Shown here: piece by piece, positions 9,011 through 17,811 of the stretch | Layout: every line of letters starts with the position of its first letter | How positions within the stretch are numbered: position 1 is the stretch's first letter | NCBI RefSeq assembly: GCF_023101345.1 | Contig: NZ_CP095848.1 | Location: forward strand, 1,425,501 to 1,489,500 | Reading direction: 5' to 3' | DNA length: 64,000 nucleotides | Source: Hymenobacter sublimis | GTDB lineage: Bacteria; Bacteroidota; Bacteroidia; Cytophagales; Hymenobacteraceae | Made by a program: the position numbers and the translations under genes | The notes under the pieces: model-generated | Told to the model about the DNA's origin: nothing | The model's input: only the letters and a program-made list of their open reading frames with translations | The model's database searches: none

Positions 9011-9040
9011 AAATCCCGCCAGATGTATCTGGCGGGATTT
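9011..9040. terminator. Bidirectional terminator between gldC and the convergent periplasmic gene
   Basis: Perfect 14-bp complementary arms (AAATCCCGCCAGAT / ATCTGGCGGGATTT) are separated by 2 nt, so the inner pairs must open. A-rich and T-rich flanks lie on both sides, which suits both convergent genes. Confidence 0.8.
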
Positions 9041-9062
9041 CTTTATGAATTATAGAGTAAGC

Positions 9063-9584
9063 TTACTGACGGCTGCGGGTAGCGGGAGCGGCAGACTTGG
9101 CCGGGCCAATGGTAGCGCCGTTGCTGCTAGCCGGAAGCGGGTTCTGCACTGAGTTGACAAAGATGGCATTAGCAGCTTTGCCATAATTCATGCTGAACTG
9201 ATTGTAAGAAGGGCGCGCATCGTAGTAGCTGCTGTACTGGTCGGTGCTGAGCACGGCCTGCAACTCCTTGTCACGCTCTTTACATACGGCGTCGCATTGC
9301 TGCTTAATGAGCTTGTCGTTGCCGGCGTTCTTCTGGGTAATAGCGGCGATTTTTGCCTGCTTGTCCTCGTTAATGGCTTGCAGACGGGTTTTCTGGTAGC
9401 CATTCAGGCGCAACTCACGTGCCATTTGGTCTGAGAGCTGGCGGGCGTGGGCCTGGATAGGGTTAAGACGGGCGGAAGCTTGGCTTGGTTTATCCTGCGG
9501 GGCCGGAGTGGCAGGCTTCTGTTGGGCGGTGGCCCCAAGCGAAGCAAGCACCAGGGCAGTCGCGGCAGCAAGTTTCTTTTTCAT
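9063..9584 (-). CDS. Periplasmic helical protein, Spy/CpxP-like
   Basis: This 173-residue protein has a Sec signal peptide (MKKK plus an Ala/Leu core, cleavage near ATAQQ). A Gln/Lys-rich helical region follows with the pattern REL..NGYQKTRLQAINEDK and AVLSTDQYSSYYDAR, which recalls the LTxxQ motifs of Spy-like proteins. The tail is Ala/Ser/Pro-rich. A related gene lies at 41141-41572. Its role is not known, though Spy-like proteins often bind unfolded envelope proteins. Confidence 0.6.
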   Translation of the reverse strand: MKKKLAAATALVLASLGATAQQKPATPAPQDKPSQASARLNPIQAHARQLSDQMARELRLNGYQKTRLQAINEDKQAKIAAITQKNAGNDKLIKQQCDAVCKERDKELQAVLSTDQYSSYYDARPSYNQFSMNYGKAANAIFVNSVQNPLPASSNGATIGPAKSAAPATRSRQ

Positions 9585-9732
9585 CGGGGAAAAGATATCG
9601 TGAACAAGTCAGATCCAAATAAAACAGCACGTTTCATCCGTTGCGAAACCTCCTGTTGTATCCTTTCTTAACGAAAAATTGTGCCAGGGAGTTTACTCTG
9701 ATAAGGATTAGCGCCTGAAAGCGCATAAAAAA

Positions 9733-9812
9733 CTGCCATTCCAGGCAAAACGGAAAACTGGGATTGACCTCACTCGGTAAACCCAGATTTTCCGTTTTGC
9801 CTGGAATGGCAG
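9733..9812. repeat. Near-perfect 30-bp inverted repeat
   Basis: The left arm 9733-9762 (starting CTGCCATTCCAGGCAAAACG) and right arm 9782-9812 are complementary over 30 bp except for one inserted A. The loop is 19 nt. It lies just after the end of dcd (minus strand), so it may end that transcript, but it has no T-run. Its sequence differs from the other repeats of the window. Confidence 0.75.
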
Positions 9813-9834
9813 CGCTATTTGCGCGTCGGAAACG

Positions 9835-10371
9835 CTAAAACTTGTTTTTCCACATCATCGACTCCACGGGCTTCACTGTGCGGTCGTTGTACTTGGCATT
9901 GGCCTTACGATTATAGAACGTTTCAACGTTGCCCTGCACGGCAAAGTAAATGAGCTGCCCCACGGGCATCAAATGGTATATGCGCACCGGCATAGAAACG
10001 CTGATTTCCAGGGTCCAGGTATTGCAGAACCCAATATCACCCTTGCCCGCCGTAGCGTGAATATCGATGCCCAGGCGACCAACGCTGCTCTTGCCTTCCA
10101 GAAATGGGACGTGGGCGTGGCTCTCGGTGTACTCCTCGGTTACGCCCAGGTACAGCGTGCCGGGCTGAAGCACAAAGCCCTCCTCCGGAATTTCAAAAAC
10201 GTCGATTTCGTTGTGTTTGCGGGCATCCAGCACGGTGTCGCGGTAGGTAGCCAGGTAGCGGCCCAGGTGCACATCGTAGGAGTTGGTGCCCAAACAACCC
10301 CGGTCGTAGGGCTCAATAACGATGTTGCCTCGCTCAATTTCGGCGAGAATCTGCTGGTCGGTGAGGATCAT
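9835..10371 (-). CDS. dcd: dCTP deaminase
   Basis: This 178-residue protein begins MILTDQQILAEIERGNIVIEPYD. It contains LGTNSYDVHLGRYL, FLEGKSSVGRLGIDIHATAG (the conserved nucleotide-binding GKSSVGR) and TLEISV with the catalytic-region glutamate. It would deaminate dCTP to dUTP for thymidylate synthesis. The ATG at 10371 fits the family start. The frame runs further upstream to 10425 only through a repeat-like low-complexity stretch. Confidence 0.93.
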   Translation of the reverse strand: MILTDQQILAEIERGNIVIEPYDRGCLGTNSYDVHLGRYLATYRDTVLDARKHNEIDVFEIPEEGFVLQPGTLYLGVTEEYTESHAHVPFLEGKSSVGRLGIDIHATAGKGDIGFCNTWTLEISVSMPVRIYHLMPVGQLIYFAVQGNVETFYNRKANAKYNDRTVKPVESMMWKNKF

Positions 10372-10383
10372 GAAGTCAAGTAA

Positions 10384-10437
10384 AAATGAAGAATCAAGAA
10401 TTGAGGAGTCGGATGCCGCTGCCAATTCTTAACTTCT
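10384..10437. repeat. Small imperfect inverted repeat upstream of dcd
   Basis: AATGAAGAATCAAGAATTGAGG on the left is partly complementary to CCAATTCTTAACTTCTAATT on the right. The vocabulary resembles the repeat at 33178-33252. The right part includes the last codons of the next minus-strand gene. Confidence 0.35.
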
Positions 10438-11308
10438 AATTATCCTCCTCGTCCTCGTAGCGGTCCTCGGGTAAGGGGGCGGGCCGGCGGGGGCGGGCAG
10501 GAGGAGTTGGGCGTTCCTGGTCCTCAGTGAGGGCGTCGAGGCGGTTGCGCAGGTCGGGTAACACGCTGGTAACCAAGTAAAGCAGCACCAGCAGAGAGCT
10601 GCCCGAGAGCAGCAGCGTGAGGTAGTCCATCCAGTCGTGGCGCGGGGCTGAGTCGAGGGAACGGGGAGCGGGGTAGCCGGCGGCCGGGATAGCCAGGGCC
10701 ACTTCGGGTTCGGGCTGCGGGTCCTCGGCCGTCACATCGGGGGAAGGGGCAGAAGCAGGCGCCGAGGCCGGGTCAATGTCGGCGGGGGGTACAGCGGCTC
10801 CGTCGGCGGCCAATTCTTCGGGCGCGGCATCCTGGGAAGCGTTAAACTGCGCGGCACCTTGCTTTATGGCCCGCTGCAGGCTCCGGATTAAGGCTACCCG
10901 TTCGTCGCGGGGTAGCACCCGGATAAAGAACTCAAAGTTGCGGTCAACCAGAATGCTGTTGAGCTGTTTTTCGAACTCTACCAGGTCGGTGCGACCCTTA
11001 CCGAAGCGCGACTTAAAGCGGTCCGAAACGCCGTTGTAGTTCAGGAAAAGCTTTTTCAGGTCATCTCGGCCGGGGAAGTTGTCGAACTCCTTACGGGCCT
11101 TGGCCGTGCGTAGCGAGACGGGAAACTTGCCCCGGGCAAACGACTTGTCGTACACGGTTTCCATGGTTCGGAAATTCAGCTCGTCCACGGTGCGGTCGAA
11201 GAGGCGCTTGTTGGCCGCCGCAGGGGTTTCGGTTTGTGCCAGCAACACGGCCGGCCCAGCGAGCCACAGCAGCAAAAACAGCGGTAGCAACTGACAAAGT
11301 CGGGGCAT
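10436..11308 (-). CDS. Uncharacterised membrane-anchored periplasmic protein
   Basis: This 290-residue protein has a signal peptide (residues 1-24, ending LLAQ). A helical basic domain covers about 30-165, with a repeated RDDLKK/FEKQL character. An Ala/Pro/Asp/Glu-rich linker covers about 165-225, one membrane helix lies at about 228-250, and the Pro/Arg tail ends in an acidic run (EDEEDN). I do not recognise the family. It lies 11 nt beyond the repeat upstream of dcd and downstream of the hemL terminator, so it is probably transcribed alone. Confidence 0.6.
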   Translation of the reverse strand: MPRLCQLLPLFLLLWLAGPAVLLAQTETPAAANKRLFDRTVDELNFRTMETVYDKSFARGKFPVSLRTAKARKEFDNFPGRDDLKKLFLNYNGVSDRFKSRFGKGRTDLVEFEKQLNSILVDRNFEFFIRVLPRDERVALIRSLQRAIKQGAAQFNASQDAAPEELAADGAAVPPADIDPASAPASAPSPDVTAEDPQPEPEVALAIPAAGYPAPRSLDSAPRHDWMDYLTLLLSGSSLLVLLYLVTSVLPDLRNRLDALTEDQERPTPPARPRRPAPLPEDRYEDEEDN

Positions 11309-11459
11309 AGGGCAAGGGTAGTTTCCGGCAAAGGTCGGGAATTTGCAGTTGCGCTAAGCTGGCCAGCCAGCAGAAAGGCCAAAAATGTGGTTGTCATGAC
11401 CAGGAATTCCTACAAGGCCTAGTGCCTCGGGCGTGCCAGCTGAGCTTCCTTGAAAGCAA

Positions 11460-11492
11460 AAGCCCCTGCCTCCGCGTTGGAAGCAAGGGCTT
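11460..11492 (-). terminator. Predicted terminator downstream of hemL
   Basis: Arms AAGCCCCTGC / GCAAGGGCTT (10 bp, one mismatch) with a 13-nt loop, followed on the minus strand by TTTTGC. The rest of 11309-11593 shows no gene. Confidence 0.55.
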
Positions 11493-11593
11493 GTTACATT
11501 ATCAGGTTGGTTACGCGAAGAAGGTATACAGCGTCGTTGTGCCTTTTTACCTACTATCACACAACTTACTCAATCACTCATGCACCACTTCAC

Positions 11594-12922
11594 TTACAAC
11601 CCGTGGGCTTCTTTCATTGATTCGCGGCAGGCGGTCAGGTAGTGGTCCACGAGCTCATCGGTAATAGCAGTGCTCACGAACAGGGCCTCGTACTGGGCCG
11701 GAGCCAGGTAAATGCCGCGGTGCAACATGGCCCGGAAGTAGCGCCCGAAAGCTTCCGTATCAGAGGCTTTGGCTGAGTCTAGATCAGTGACGGGCTGACT
11801 GGTAAAGAACACGCTGAACATGGAGCCGACCTGGTTAACGGTGTAGTTCAGGCCTAGCTCAGCGCAAATCTGGCGGGTGCCGTCGGCAATGCGGGTGGTA
11901 ATGCGGTTGAGCTCGTCGTAAATCTCGGGGTGCTCGTTAAGGTAGGAGAGCTGGGCAATGCCGGCCGCCGTGGCAATGGGGTTGCCCGAGAGCGTGCCCG
12001 CCTGGTACACCTTACCAGCCGGGGCCACATTGTCCATGATGTCCTGGCGGCCGCCGTACGCGCCTACCGGCATGCCGCCCCCAATGATTTTGCCTAGGGT
12101 CGTCAGGTCGGGGGTGATGCCGTAGAGTTCTTGGGCGCCGCCCCGGGCTAGCCGGAAGCCAGTCATCACCTCATCAAAAATCAGCACAATGCCGTGCTGG
12201 GTGCACAGCTCGCGCAGACCCTGGAGGTAGCCTTCCTGCGGAGCCACCAGGCCCATATTGCCCACTACCGGCTCCAGAATTAGGGCGGCTACTTGGCCCT
12301 CGTTGGCAGCAATAATCTGCTCCACGGCGGCTAAGTTGTTGTAAGGCACCGTGAGCGTGTCCTGGGCCACGCCCTGGGTGACGCCCGGCGAATCAGGCGC
12401 GCCCAGGGTGAGGGCACCCGAACCGGCTGCAATCAGGAAGGAGTCGCCGTGGCCATGGTAGCAACCCTCGAACTTGATGATTTTGTCGCGTCCAGTGAAG
12501 CCCCGTGCTACCCGAATAGCCGACATCGTTGCTTCGGTGCCCGAGTTTACGAGGCGCACTTTCTCGATGCTGGGCACCATCTGCTTGATGAGCTCGGCCA
12601 TTTCTACCTCCCGGCGCGTGGGCGCGCCAAACGACAGGGAACCCTGCACGGCCTGCTGTACGGCGTTCAGTACCAGGTCCGGGGCATGGCCTAGAATCAT
12701 AGGGCCCCAGGAGTTGATGAAGTCCAGGTACCGGTTGCCATCGACGTCGGTCAGCCAAGCGCCTTTGGCCGACTGCATGAACACCGGATGACCGCCTACG
12801 GCCCGGAAGGCCCGTACCGGCGAGTTTACCCCGCCCGGAATATGGTTTTTGGCCCGCGTAAACAGGGCGTCACTGGTGGTGAGGGGAAGCGTGGGAGCTG
12901 GGGAAGTGGTTACGTGCGACAT
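11594..12922 (-). CDS. hemL: Glutamate-1-semialdehyde 2,1-aminomutase
   Basis: This 442-residue PLP enzyme of the class III aminotransferase fold opens with SDALFTRAKNHIPGGVNSPVRAF-type sequence. It has the GTEATMSAIRVARGFTGR cofactor region, FEGCYHGHGDS, LIFDEVMTGFR, and the PLP lysine in TLGKIIGGGMPVGAYGG. It makes 5-aminolevulinate in the C5 pathway for haem and sirohaem, the latter being needed by the sulfite reductase encoded at 45621-47327. The ATG at 12922 directly precedes the family start region. Confidence 0.96.
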   Translation of the reverse strand: MSHVTTSPAPTLPLTTSDALFTRAKNHIPGGVNSPVRAFRAVGGHPVFMQSAKGAWLTDVDGNRYLDFINSWGPMILGHAPDLVLNAVQQAVQGSLSFGAPTRREVEMAELIKQMVPSIEKVRLVNSGTEATMSAIRVARGFTGRDKIIKFEGCYHGHGDSFLIAAGSGALTLGAPDSPGVTQGVAQDTLTVPYNNLAAVEQIIAANEGQVAALILEPVVGNMGLVAPQEGYLQGLRELCTQHGIVLIFDEVMTGFRLARGGAQELYGITPDLTTLGKIIGGGMPVGAYGGRQDIMDNVAPAGKVYQAGTLSGNPIATAAGIAQLSYLNEHPEIYDELNRITTRIADGTRQICAELGLNYTVNQVGSMFSVFFTSQPVTDLDSAKASDTEAFGRYFRAMLHRGIYLAPAQYEALFVSTAITDELVDHYLTACRESMKEAHGL

Positions 12923-13027
12923 GAAAGCAAAATGTAGCGGAAGCCGGAAGCTTCGCGCGGCGTGATAAAGGGAGCCAAAGCTGGGTTAAACCAGGCCACA
13001 AAACGGGCGCGGCAGCAAGTAAATAAC

Positions 13028-15019
13028 CTACCGAATGCCCACTGGGTTCAGAACTTCTACTTCCAGTCGCTCCAGCTTGGTTAAGGGCACGTACTGGTTA
13101 TCGTGGCTGCCACCGGGGTAGCCGATGCCCTGAAAAACGGCTCCGGAAACCGGACCACCATTGGCCAGGGGCTGCTGAAACGCGGGGCCGTGCTGGTGGA
13201 GCTGGCTAGCGAAGTAGTACAGCAGCTCAAAGCCCGACAAAGCAAATACCGAAGGCGGCAGGTTCTGGCGCTGGGTGTAAAGCTGGCGCACCCGCCGCAC
13301 GCCGTAGCCGGTACGGTCCACGAACTTAGGGTGCACAAAGTACACGTCGCGGGCGTCGAGTTGGCCCAGGCCAATGCGGTTGTTGTCGAGCCAGGAAGCG
13401 TAGGTAATGAGCGGGGTGCGGGCATCCTGGGCCTTAAGGGCCCCGAGGGTGTAGGGGCCAGCTTTTTTGCCATCGGAAGCTACCACCAAGTGGCCGATGG
13501 TCTTTAAATCAACACCAGCAAAGCCCGCGGCCAGGGACTCTTCCACATCGGAGTTGATGCGGCGCAGCTGCAGCACGCGCCCGCCTAGGGCCTCGTAGGC
13601 CTGTTTGTAAGCCTGCCCAAAGGCAGCTTCGTCCTTGCTGTCCTCGTAGAGCACCACGGCCGTGCGGGGGCCACCCAGGCGGGCAAAGGCAAATTGGGCG
13701 GCCTGCCGGGCCTGAGTGGCTGTGCTGGGCTCGAAGAGGTAGTGCCAGGGGTTGTCCAGCACCAAGTCGCCGTCTTGGGAAAGGGGATTGACCACCACAA
13801 TCTGCTTCTGCTGGGCGTAGCGGGCCAGAATCTTGCTGCCCGATTTGTACACCGGCCCGATCAGCATGTCCATGCCGGCTAGCTCCGGTAGAGCCAGCAC
13901 CTGCTTAAGCTGCAGAGTATCGGCGCCGGTGTCGTAGGCAAACAGCTGCACGGGGTGCCCCTCACGCTGCAAGGAGTCCTGGGCTAGGCGCATGCCGGCG
14001 TACAGGTCCGTTACGAATTGGTTTTTGCGGCGGGTTTCCCAGCTCGGGTCATCAAACTCGAAGGGTAGCAGCACCCCAATGTTGTAGGTGCTCTTCTTCT
14101 GAGCCCGGGGGCGGGGCGTGTAGCGGGTCCTGTCGAGGGCAAACTGGGTGATGAGCTGGTCGAGCTGGGGCTTGTCGGCTTCGGTGTACCAGCCGCCATT
14201 GGCCAGCTTGTCGGCGTAGGCGCGGGCCAGGGTGGCATCCTGGGGGTAGGCCTTGAGCAGGTTCTGGAAGGTGGCTTTGTCCTTGACGCGGGGCAAATAA
14301 GCGGCCTTCATGTTTTCCCGCTCCGTAGCCAGGCGGTCGGGGGGGAGCTGGCTGAGCACCCGCAGGCCATTCTCGAAGTCGCCCTGCTCAAAAGACACCT
14401 GCCCCTGCAGAAAGAAGGCCTCGGGCAGGTTGGGCCACTGCGAGTATTCCGTGCGCAGTAGGTTGAGCATCTGCTCAGCTTCGGCCCACTTCTTAGCCCG
14501 ACTAGCAGCCACGGCGTAGAGGTAGGCCGCTTCCGGGGCCCGCTGAAACTTGCTGCCGGGCGCCGTGACGGGCAACAGCTCTTGCATGGCCAACTCGTAG
14601 CGGGTCTGGTCGAGCAGCGTTTTGCCGTTTTTGTAGCGAGTGGCCGGGTCGCTGGAGTTCATGTTGGCCGGCAGGGGCGGGCCCGTGGGCTTCGGAGCCG
14701 CGGTAACGGCTGGTTTGGGCGTGGCCGCGGAGGTAGCCGGTTTCGTGGTGGGGCTGGCCTTAGGGGCGCTAGAGGTAGCTGGTTTGCCCGCGGCAGGAGC
14801 TGGCGTTGTCGTAGTCGTCTTCGGGGCCGGACGGGCGCCGGGCGTGACGGCGCCCGTAGCAGCCGGGCGCACCGTAGTTGGGCGCGAAGTGGCCGGGGTG
14901 GTGGCCTTACCGGCTGGGGTAGTTGGTTTCTTGGCCGGGGCCTGCTGGGCCCAGGTAGATTCCGACAACGTAAGGCTGCCGCAGAGCACGGCAGCAAACA
15001 GGAGAGAGTAAGACCTCAT
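13028..15019 (-). CDS. Periplasmic binding-protein-like lipid/peptidoglycan accessory protein (LpoA-like)
   Basis: This 663-residue secreted protein has a signal peptide (MRSYSLLFAAVLCGS, cleavage near TWAQQ) and a Pro/Thr/Ala/Lys-rich low-complexity linker (about 26-115). TPR-like helices cover about 120-300. A type 1 periplasmic-binding-protein domain covers about 310-660, starting at TYNIGVLLPFEFDD and containing MDMLIGPVYKSGSKILARYA. TPR plus this fold is the layout of penicillin-binding-protein activators such as LpoA, and the ligand is unknown. The ATG at 15019 is chosen because a predicted promoter at 15085-15092 lies inside the longer frame from 15103. Confidence 0.7.
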   Translation of the reverse strand: MRSYSLLFAAVLCGSLTLSESTWAQQAPAKKPTTPAGKATTPATSRPTTVRPAATGAVTPGARPAPKTTTTTPAPAAGKPATSSAPKASPTTKPATSAATPKPAVTAAPKPTGPPLPANMNSSDPATRYKNGKTLLDQTRYELAMQELLPVTAPGSKFQRAPEAAYLYAVAASRAKKWAEAEQMLNLLRTEYSQWPNLPEAFFLQGQVSFEQGDFENGLRVLSQLPPDRLATERENMKAAYLPRVKDKATFQNLLKAYPQDATLARAYADKLANGGWYTEADKPQLDQLITQFALDRTRYTPRPRAQKKSTYNIGVLLPFEFDDPSWETRRKNQFVTDLYAGMRLAQDSLQREGHPVQLFAYDTGADTLQLKQVLALPELAGMDMLIGPVYKSGSKILARYAQQKQIVVVNPLSQDGDLVLDNPWHYLFEPSTATQARQAAQFAFARLGGPRTAVVLYEDSKDEAAFGQAYKQAYEALGGRVLQLRRINSDVEESLAAGFAGVDLKTIGHLVVASDGKKAGPYTLGALKAQDARTPLITYASWLDNNRIGLGQLDARDVYFVHPKFVDRTGYGVRRVRQLYTQRQNLPPSVFALSGFELLYYFASQLHQHGPAFQQPLANGGPVSGAVFQGIGYPGGSHDNQYVPLTKLERLEVEVLNPVGIR

Positions 15020-15084
15020 AAACCGAGGAGCCAGATCAGATAGGCGGGAGGAAGCACGAGGCCGCAACCCTGCGACTCGCCGGG

Positions 15085-15092
15085 CAAAGGTA
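15085..15092 (-). promoter_or_regulatory. Predicted -7 element of the LpoA-like gene
   Basis: On the minus strand this reads TACCTTTG, a match to TAnnTTTG, about 66 nt before the ATG at 15019. It supports the shorter protein start. Confidence 0.45.
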
Positions 15093-15217
15093 CGCAGATA
15101 CACCGGGGAAGAGTTGCCGAACGCCTAAGCGGCGTCAGCACTGCTCATTGGGGCATTTTTAATGCGAACTTAAGTTGCATTTAATCCCTTCTTAAGCTGG
15201 GCCATGGCCCCGTGCTC

Positions 15218-15225
15218 TACCTTTG
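15218..15225 (+). promoter_or_regulatory. Predicted -7 element upstream of the TetR gene
   Basis: TACCTTTG matches TAnnTTTG. It is about 120 nt upstream of the regulator start, which would place the palindrome at 15295-15314 in the 5' leader. A second, weaker candidate (TACTTTTC at about 15336) lies directly before the start codon. Confidence 0.35.
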
Positions 15226-15294
15226 CAGGGCCGGCGGAGTGTACTGTCACCGACTGGTTTTGGCACCTTACATTGTTGCCAGGCCTGAAAGTAA

Positions 15295-15314
15295 ACCTAT
15301 CATGCATGATAGGT
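15295..15314. promoter_or_regulatory. Perfect 20-bp palindrome, probable TetR operator
   Basis: ACCTATCATGCATGATAGGT is a perfect 20-bp dyad with no spacer, centred 43 nt before the start of the TetR-family gene at 15348. Size, symmetry and position fit an autoregulatory operator that may also govern the export genes downstream. Binding is an inference. Confidence 0.7.
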
Positions 15315-15347
15315 AGTACTGCTCTGGCTTAGCTCTTTACTTTTCAA

Positions 15348-16016
15348 ATGAACCCGCAGCTACGCATTACCCTTAACAACAAGCTCTACCTGCGCGACCC
15401 GCAGGAAACGGAGCTGGGTCGCCGCCTGCTAACGGAAAGCATCCGGCTCATTGATGAGCTGGGGCTGGAACACTTCACTTTCCGCAAGCTGGCCCAGCGC
15501 ATGGAGTCCACGGAGGCTTCCTTGTACCGCTACTTCGAAAACAAGCACCGCCTGCTGGGCTACCTGGTGTCGTGGTATTGGGCCTGGGTGCGCTACCAGA
15601 TTCGCTACCACACCCACAACGTGCCCGACGCGGCCCAGCGGCTGCGGCTCATGCTAAGCATTCTGACCCGGGCCCACCACGATGACCCCGCTACCTCTGA
15701 CCTGGATGAGGCTGCCCTCTACCGCATTGTGGTGCACGAAGCCTCCAAGGCCTACCTCACCCGTGAGGTAGACCAGGACAACCAGGCCGGCCTGTTTCGG
15801 GAGTATAAGCGCCTAGCCGCCGACATGGCCGCGGTAGTGCAGGAACTGAAGCCCTGCTACCCCTTCCCCCACGCCCTTGTAAGCACCCTGCTGGAAGCGG
15901 CCCGCAAGCAGCTCTTTTTTGCCCAGCACCTGCCTTCCCTTACTGATTCTGCCGCCGACACGGACCGCTATGCCTTTCTCGAAGGCCTGGCGTTCGGGGC
16001 CCTGCAGGCATACTAA
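15348..16016 (+). CDS. TetR/AcrR-family transcriptional regulator
   Basis: This 222-residue protein has an N-terminal helix-turn-helix: ESIRLIDELGLEHFTFRKLAQRM is followed by the recognition helix region STEASLYRYFENKHRLL (about residues 46-62). The C-terminal region is helical and ligand-binding. It lies 64 nt upstream of an ABC/HlyD/TolC export set in the same orientation and just downstream of the palindrome at 15295-15314, so it probably represses its own gene and perhaps the exporter. The ligand is unknown. Confidence 0.85.
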   Translation: MNPQLRITLNNKLYLRDPQETELGRRLLTESIRLIDELGLEHFTFRKLAQRMESTEASLYRYFENKHRLLGYLVSWYWAWVRYQIRYHTHNVPDAAQRLRLMLSILTRAHHDDPATSDLDEAALYRIVVHEASKAYLTREVDQDNQAGLFREYKRLAADMAAVVQELKPCYPFPHALVSTLLEAARKQLFFAQHLPSLTDSAADTDRYAFLEGLAFGALQAY

Positions 16017-16080
16017 GCCGCCACTGGGCCCCACAAACCTTTTTCCTGACAATCCGTAGCCATTTCCTTTTTCCTCCTTC

Positions 16081-17808
16081 ATGGCCGATCTTCCCTCATC
16101 TTCTCTTACCCCCGGCCAGCGGCTATTCCGCCTGCTGGTCGCCGAACGGCGCGACATTACCTACTTATATGTGTACGCCGCCCTGGCCGGCCTCATCAGC
16201 CTGACCCTACCCCTGGGCGTGCAGTCCGTGATTGGGTTTGTGAGCAGCGGCGACGTGAGTACGTCGTTGGTGGTGCTCATTGGGTTTATTGTGGTGGGCA
16301 CGTTTCTGGTGGGCGCCTTGCAGGTAATGCAGCTGTACCTAGTGGAGTTTATTCAGCAGCGGCTGTTTGCCCGCGTCAGCTTTGATTTTGCCGTGCGCTT
16401 GCCCCGGGTACGCACCGAGGCTCTGGACGGGCAATACCTACCGGAGCTGATGAACCGCCTGCTCGATACGCCTACCCTGCAAAAGGGCCTCTCTACGCTG
16501 CTAGTGGAGTTTTCGGCCGCGGCCCTGCAAATCCTGTTCGGCCTGATTTTGCTGTCCTTTTACCATCCCATTTTCATTGCCTTTGGATTGCTGCTGGTGC
16601 TGCTGCTGGCCCTAATGATCCGGTTTACTGGGCCCAAAGGGTTAAAGACCAGCTTGGTAGAATCGAAGTTTAAGTACCGGGTAGTAGCCTGGCTCGAGGA
16701 CGTAGCCCGCACGGTTCACACCTTCCGCCACTCGCCCCGCCAGGAAATGGCCGTTACCCGTACCGACGACCTGGTGGGCGGCTACCTCACGGCCCGCCAA
16801 AGCCACTTCCGGGTGCTGCTAACCCAGTTCTGGGGCTTTGTGGCCTTCAAAACCCTGATTACGGCCGCCTTGCTAATTATTGGCTGCTGGCTGCTAATCA
16901 CCAAACAGATCAACATCGGTCAGTTTGTGGCCGCTGAAATTGTGATTATCCTCACCATTTCGGCCGTGGAGAAAGTGCTGCTCAAGCTGGATGTGGTCTA
17001 CGACGCCCTGACTTCCCTCGACAAGATTGGGCACGTGCTGGACCTGCCGGTGCTACCCCAGCGTACCGGCGTGGAGTTGCCCCTGCCGGCCGTGCACGCG
17101 GGGCTGCGGGTAGAAGTGCGCCACTTGGGCTACCACTACCCCGGCAGCACCAAACACCCCGTGCAGAACGTGTCGCTGACCCTGGCTGCCGGTGAGCACC
17201 TGGGCCTGGCTGGCTTCGATGGCTCGGGCAAAACCACTCTGCTGCGCATTATGGCGGGGCTGCTGAATGACTATACGGGGGTAGTGGCCTACGACGGACT
17301 GGCCCTGCAGGACATTTCCAGCGAGTCCCTGGGCCGCCACGTCGGCGACAACATTGCCCACCAGAACTTGTTTGAAGGTACCCTACTCCAGAACCTGACC
17401 CTCGACCAGCCCCATATTAGCTCCGACGACGTGGCCTGGGTGCTGGAACTGGTGGGCCTGCGCGACAACATCTACGCCCGCCCCCTGGGCCTGAACACGC
17501 CCCTGGGCATTGGCACGCCGCTTTCGGATAGTGTGCGCCAGAAGCTGCTGCTGGCCCGCGCCCTGGTGCGCCGGCCCCGCCTGCTGCTGCTGGATAATTT
17601 CCTGCCCGGCGTGGAGCCCGTGGAGCGCCTGCGCATACTGCGCCAGCTGCTGGACTCCACGCACGCCTGGACGGTGCTCATTGCCAGCAACGACCGGCGG
17701 GTGCTGGAACTGTGCCCCCGCCTCGCCCTGCTCCGCGACGGCCACCTGCTAGCCGATGGCCCCTTTGCCACCGTAGCCGCCAGGCCCGAAGTACAAGAGC
17801 TACTGTAG
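16081..17808 (+). CDS. ABC exporter (membrane plus ATPase domain) with degenerate catalytic motifs
   Basis: This 575-residue half transporter has five to six membrane helices in about residues 20-310 and an ATP-binding domain from about 345. It has no peptidase domain. Walker A is intact (GFDGSGKTT, residues 378-386). However, the signature motif reads LSDSV (481-485) rather than LSGGQ, the residue after the Walker B aspartate is Asn506 instead of Glu, and the switch histidine is Asn537 (IASND). ATP binding is likely and hydrolysis may be weak or altered. The HlyD and TolC homologues downstream suggest a type I secretion-like or lipid export channel. The degeneracy may be a trait of the family. 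Confidence 0.85.
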   Translation: MADLPSSSLTPGQRLFRLLVAERRDITYLYVYAALAGLISLTLPLGVQSVIGFVSSGDVSTSLVVLIGFIVVGTFLVGALQVMQLYLVEFIQQRLFARVSFDFAVRLPRVRTEALDGQYLPELMNRLLDTPTLQKGLSTLLVEFSAAALQILFGLILLSFYHPIFIAFGLLLVLLLALMIRFTGPKGLKTSLVESKFKYRVVAWLEDVARTVHTFRHSPRQEMAVTRTDDLVGGYLTARQSHFRVLLTQFWGFVAFKTLITAALLIIGCWLLITKQINIGQFVAAEIVIILTISAVEKVLLKLDVVYDALTSLDKIGHVLDLPVLPQRTGVELPLPAVHAGLRVEVRHLGYHYPGSTKHPVQNVSLTLAAGEHLGLAGFDGSGKTTLLRIMAGLLNDYTGVVAYDGLALQDISSESLGRHVGDNIAHQNLFEGTLLQNLTLDQPHISSDDVAWVLELVGLRDNIYARPLGLNTPLGIGTPLSDSVRQKLLLARALVRRPRLLLLDNFLPGVEPVERLRILRQLLDSTHAWTVLIASNDRRVLELCPRLALLRDGHLLADGPFATVAARPEVQELL

Positions 17809-17811
17809 CCG

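Noticed and set aside
14582..15043. Long Gly/Arg-rich frames opposite the LpoA-like gene
   Set aside because: They are antisense shadows of the Pro/Thr/Ala-rich linker of the real gene.
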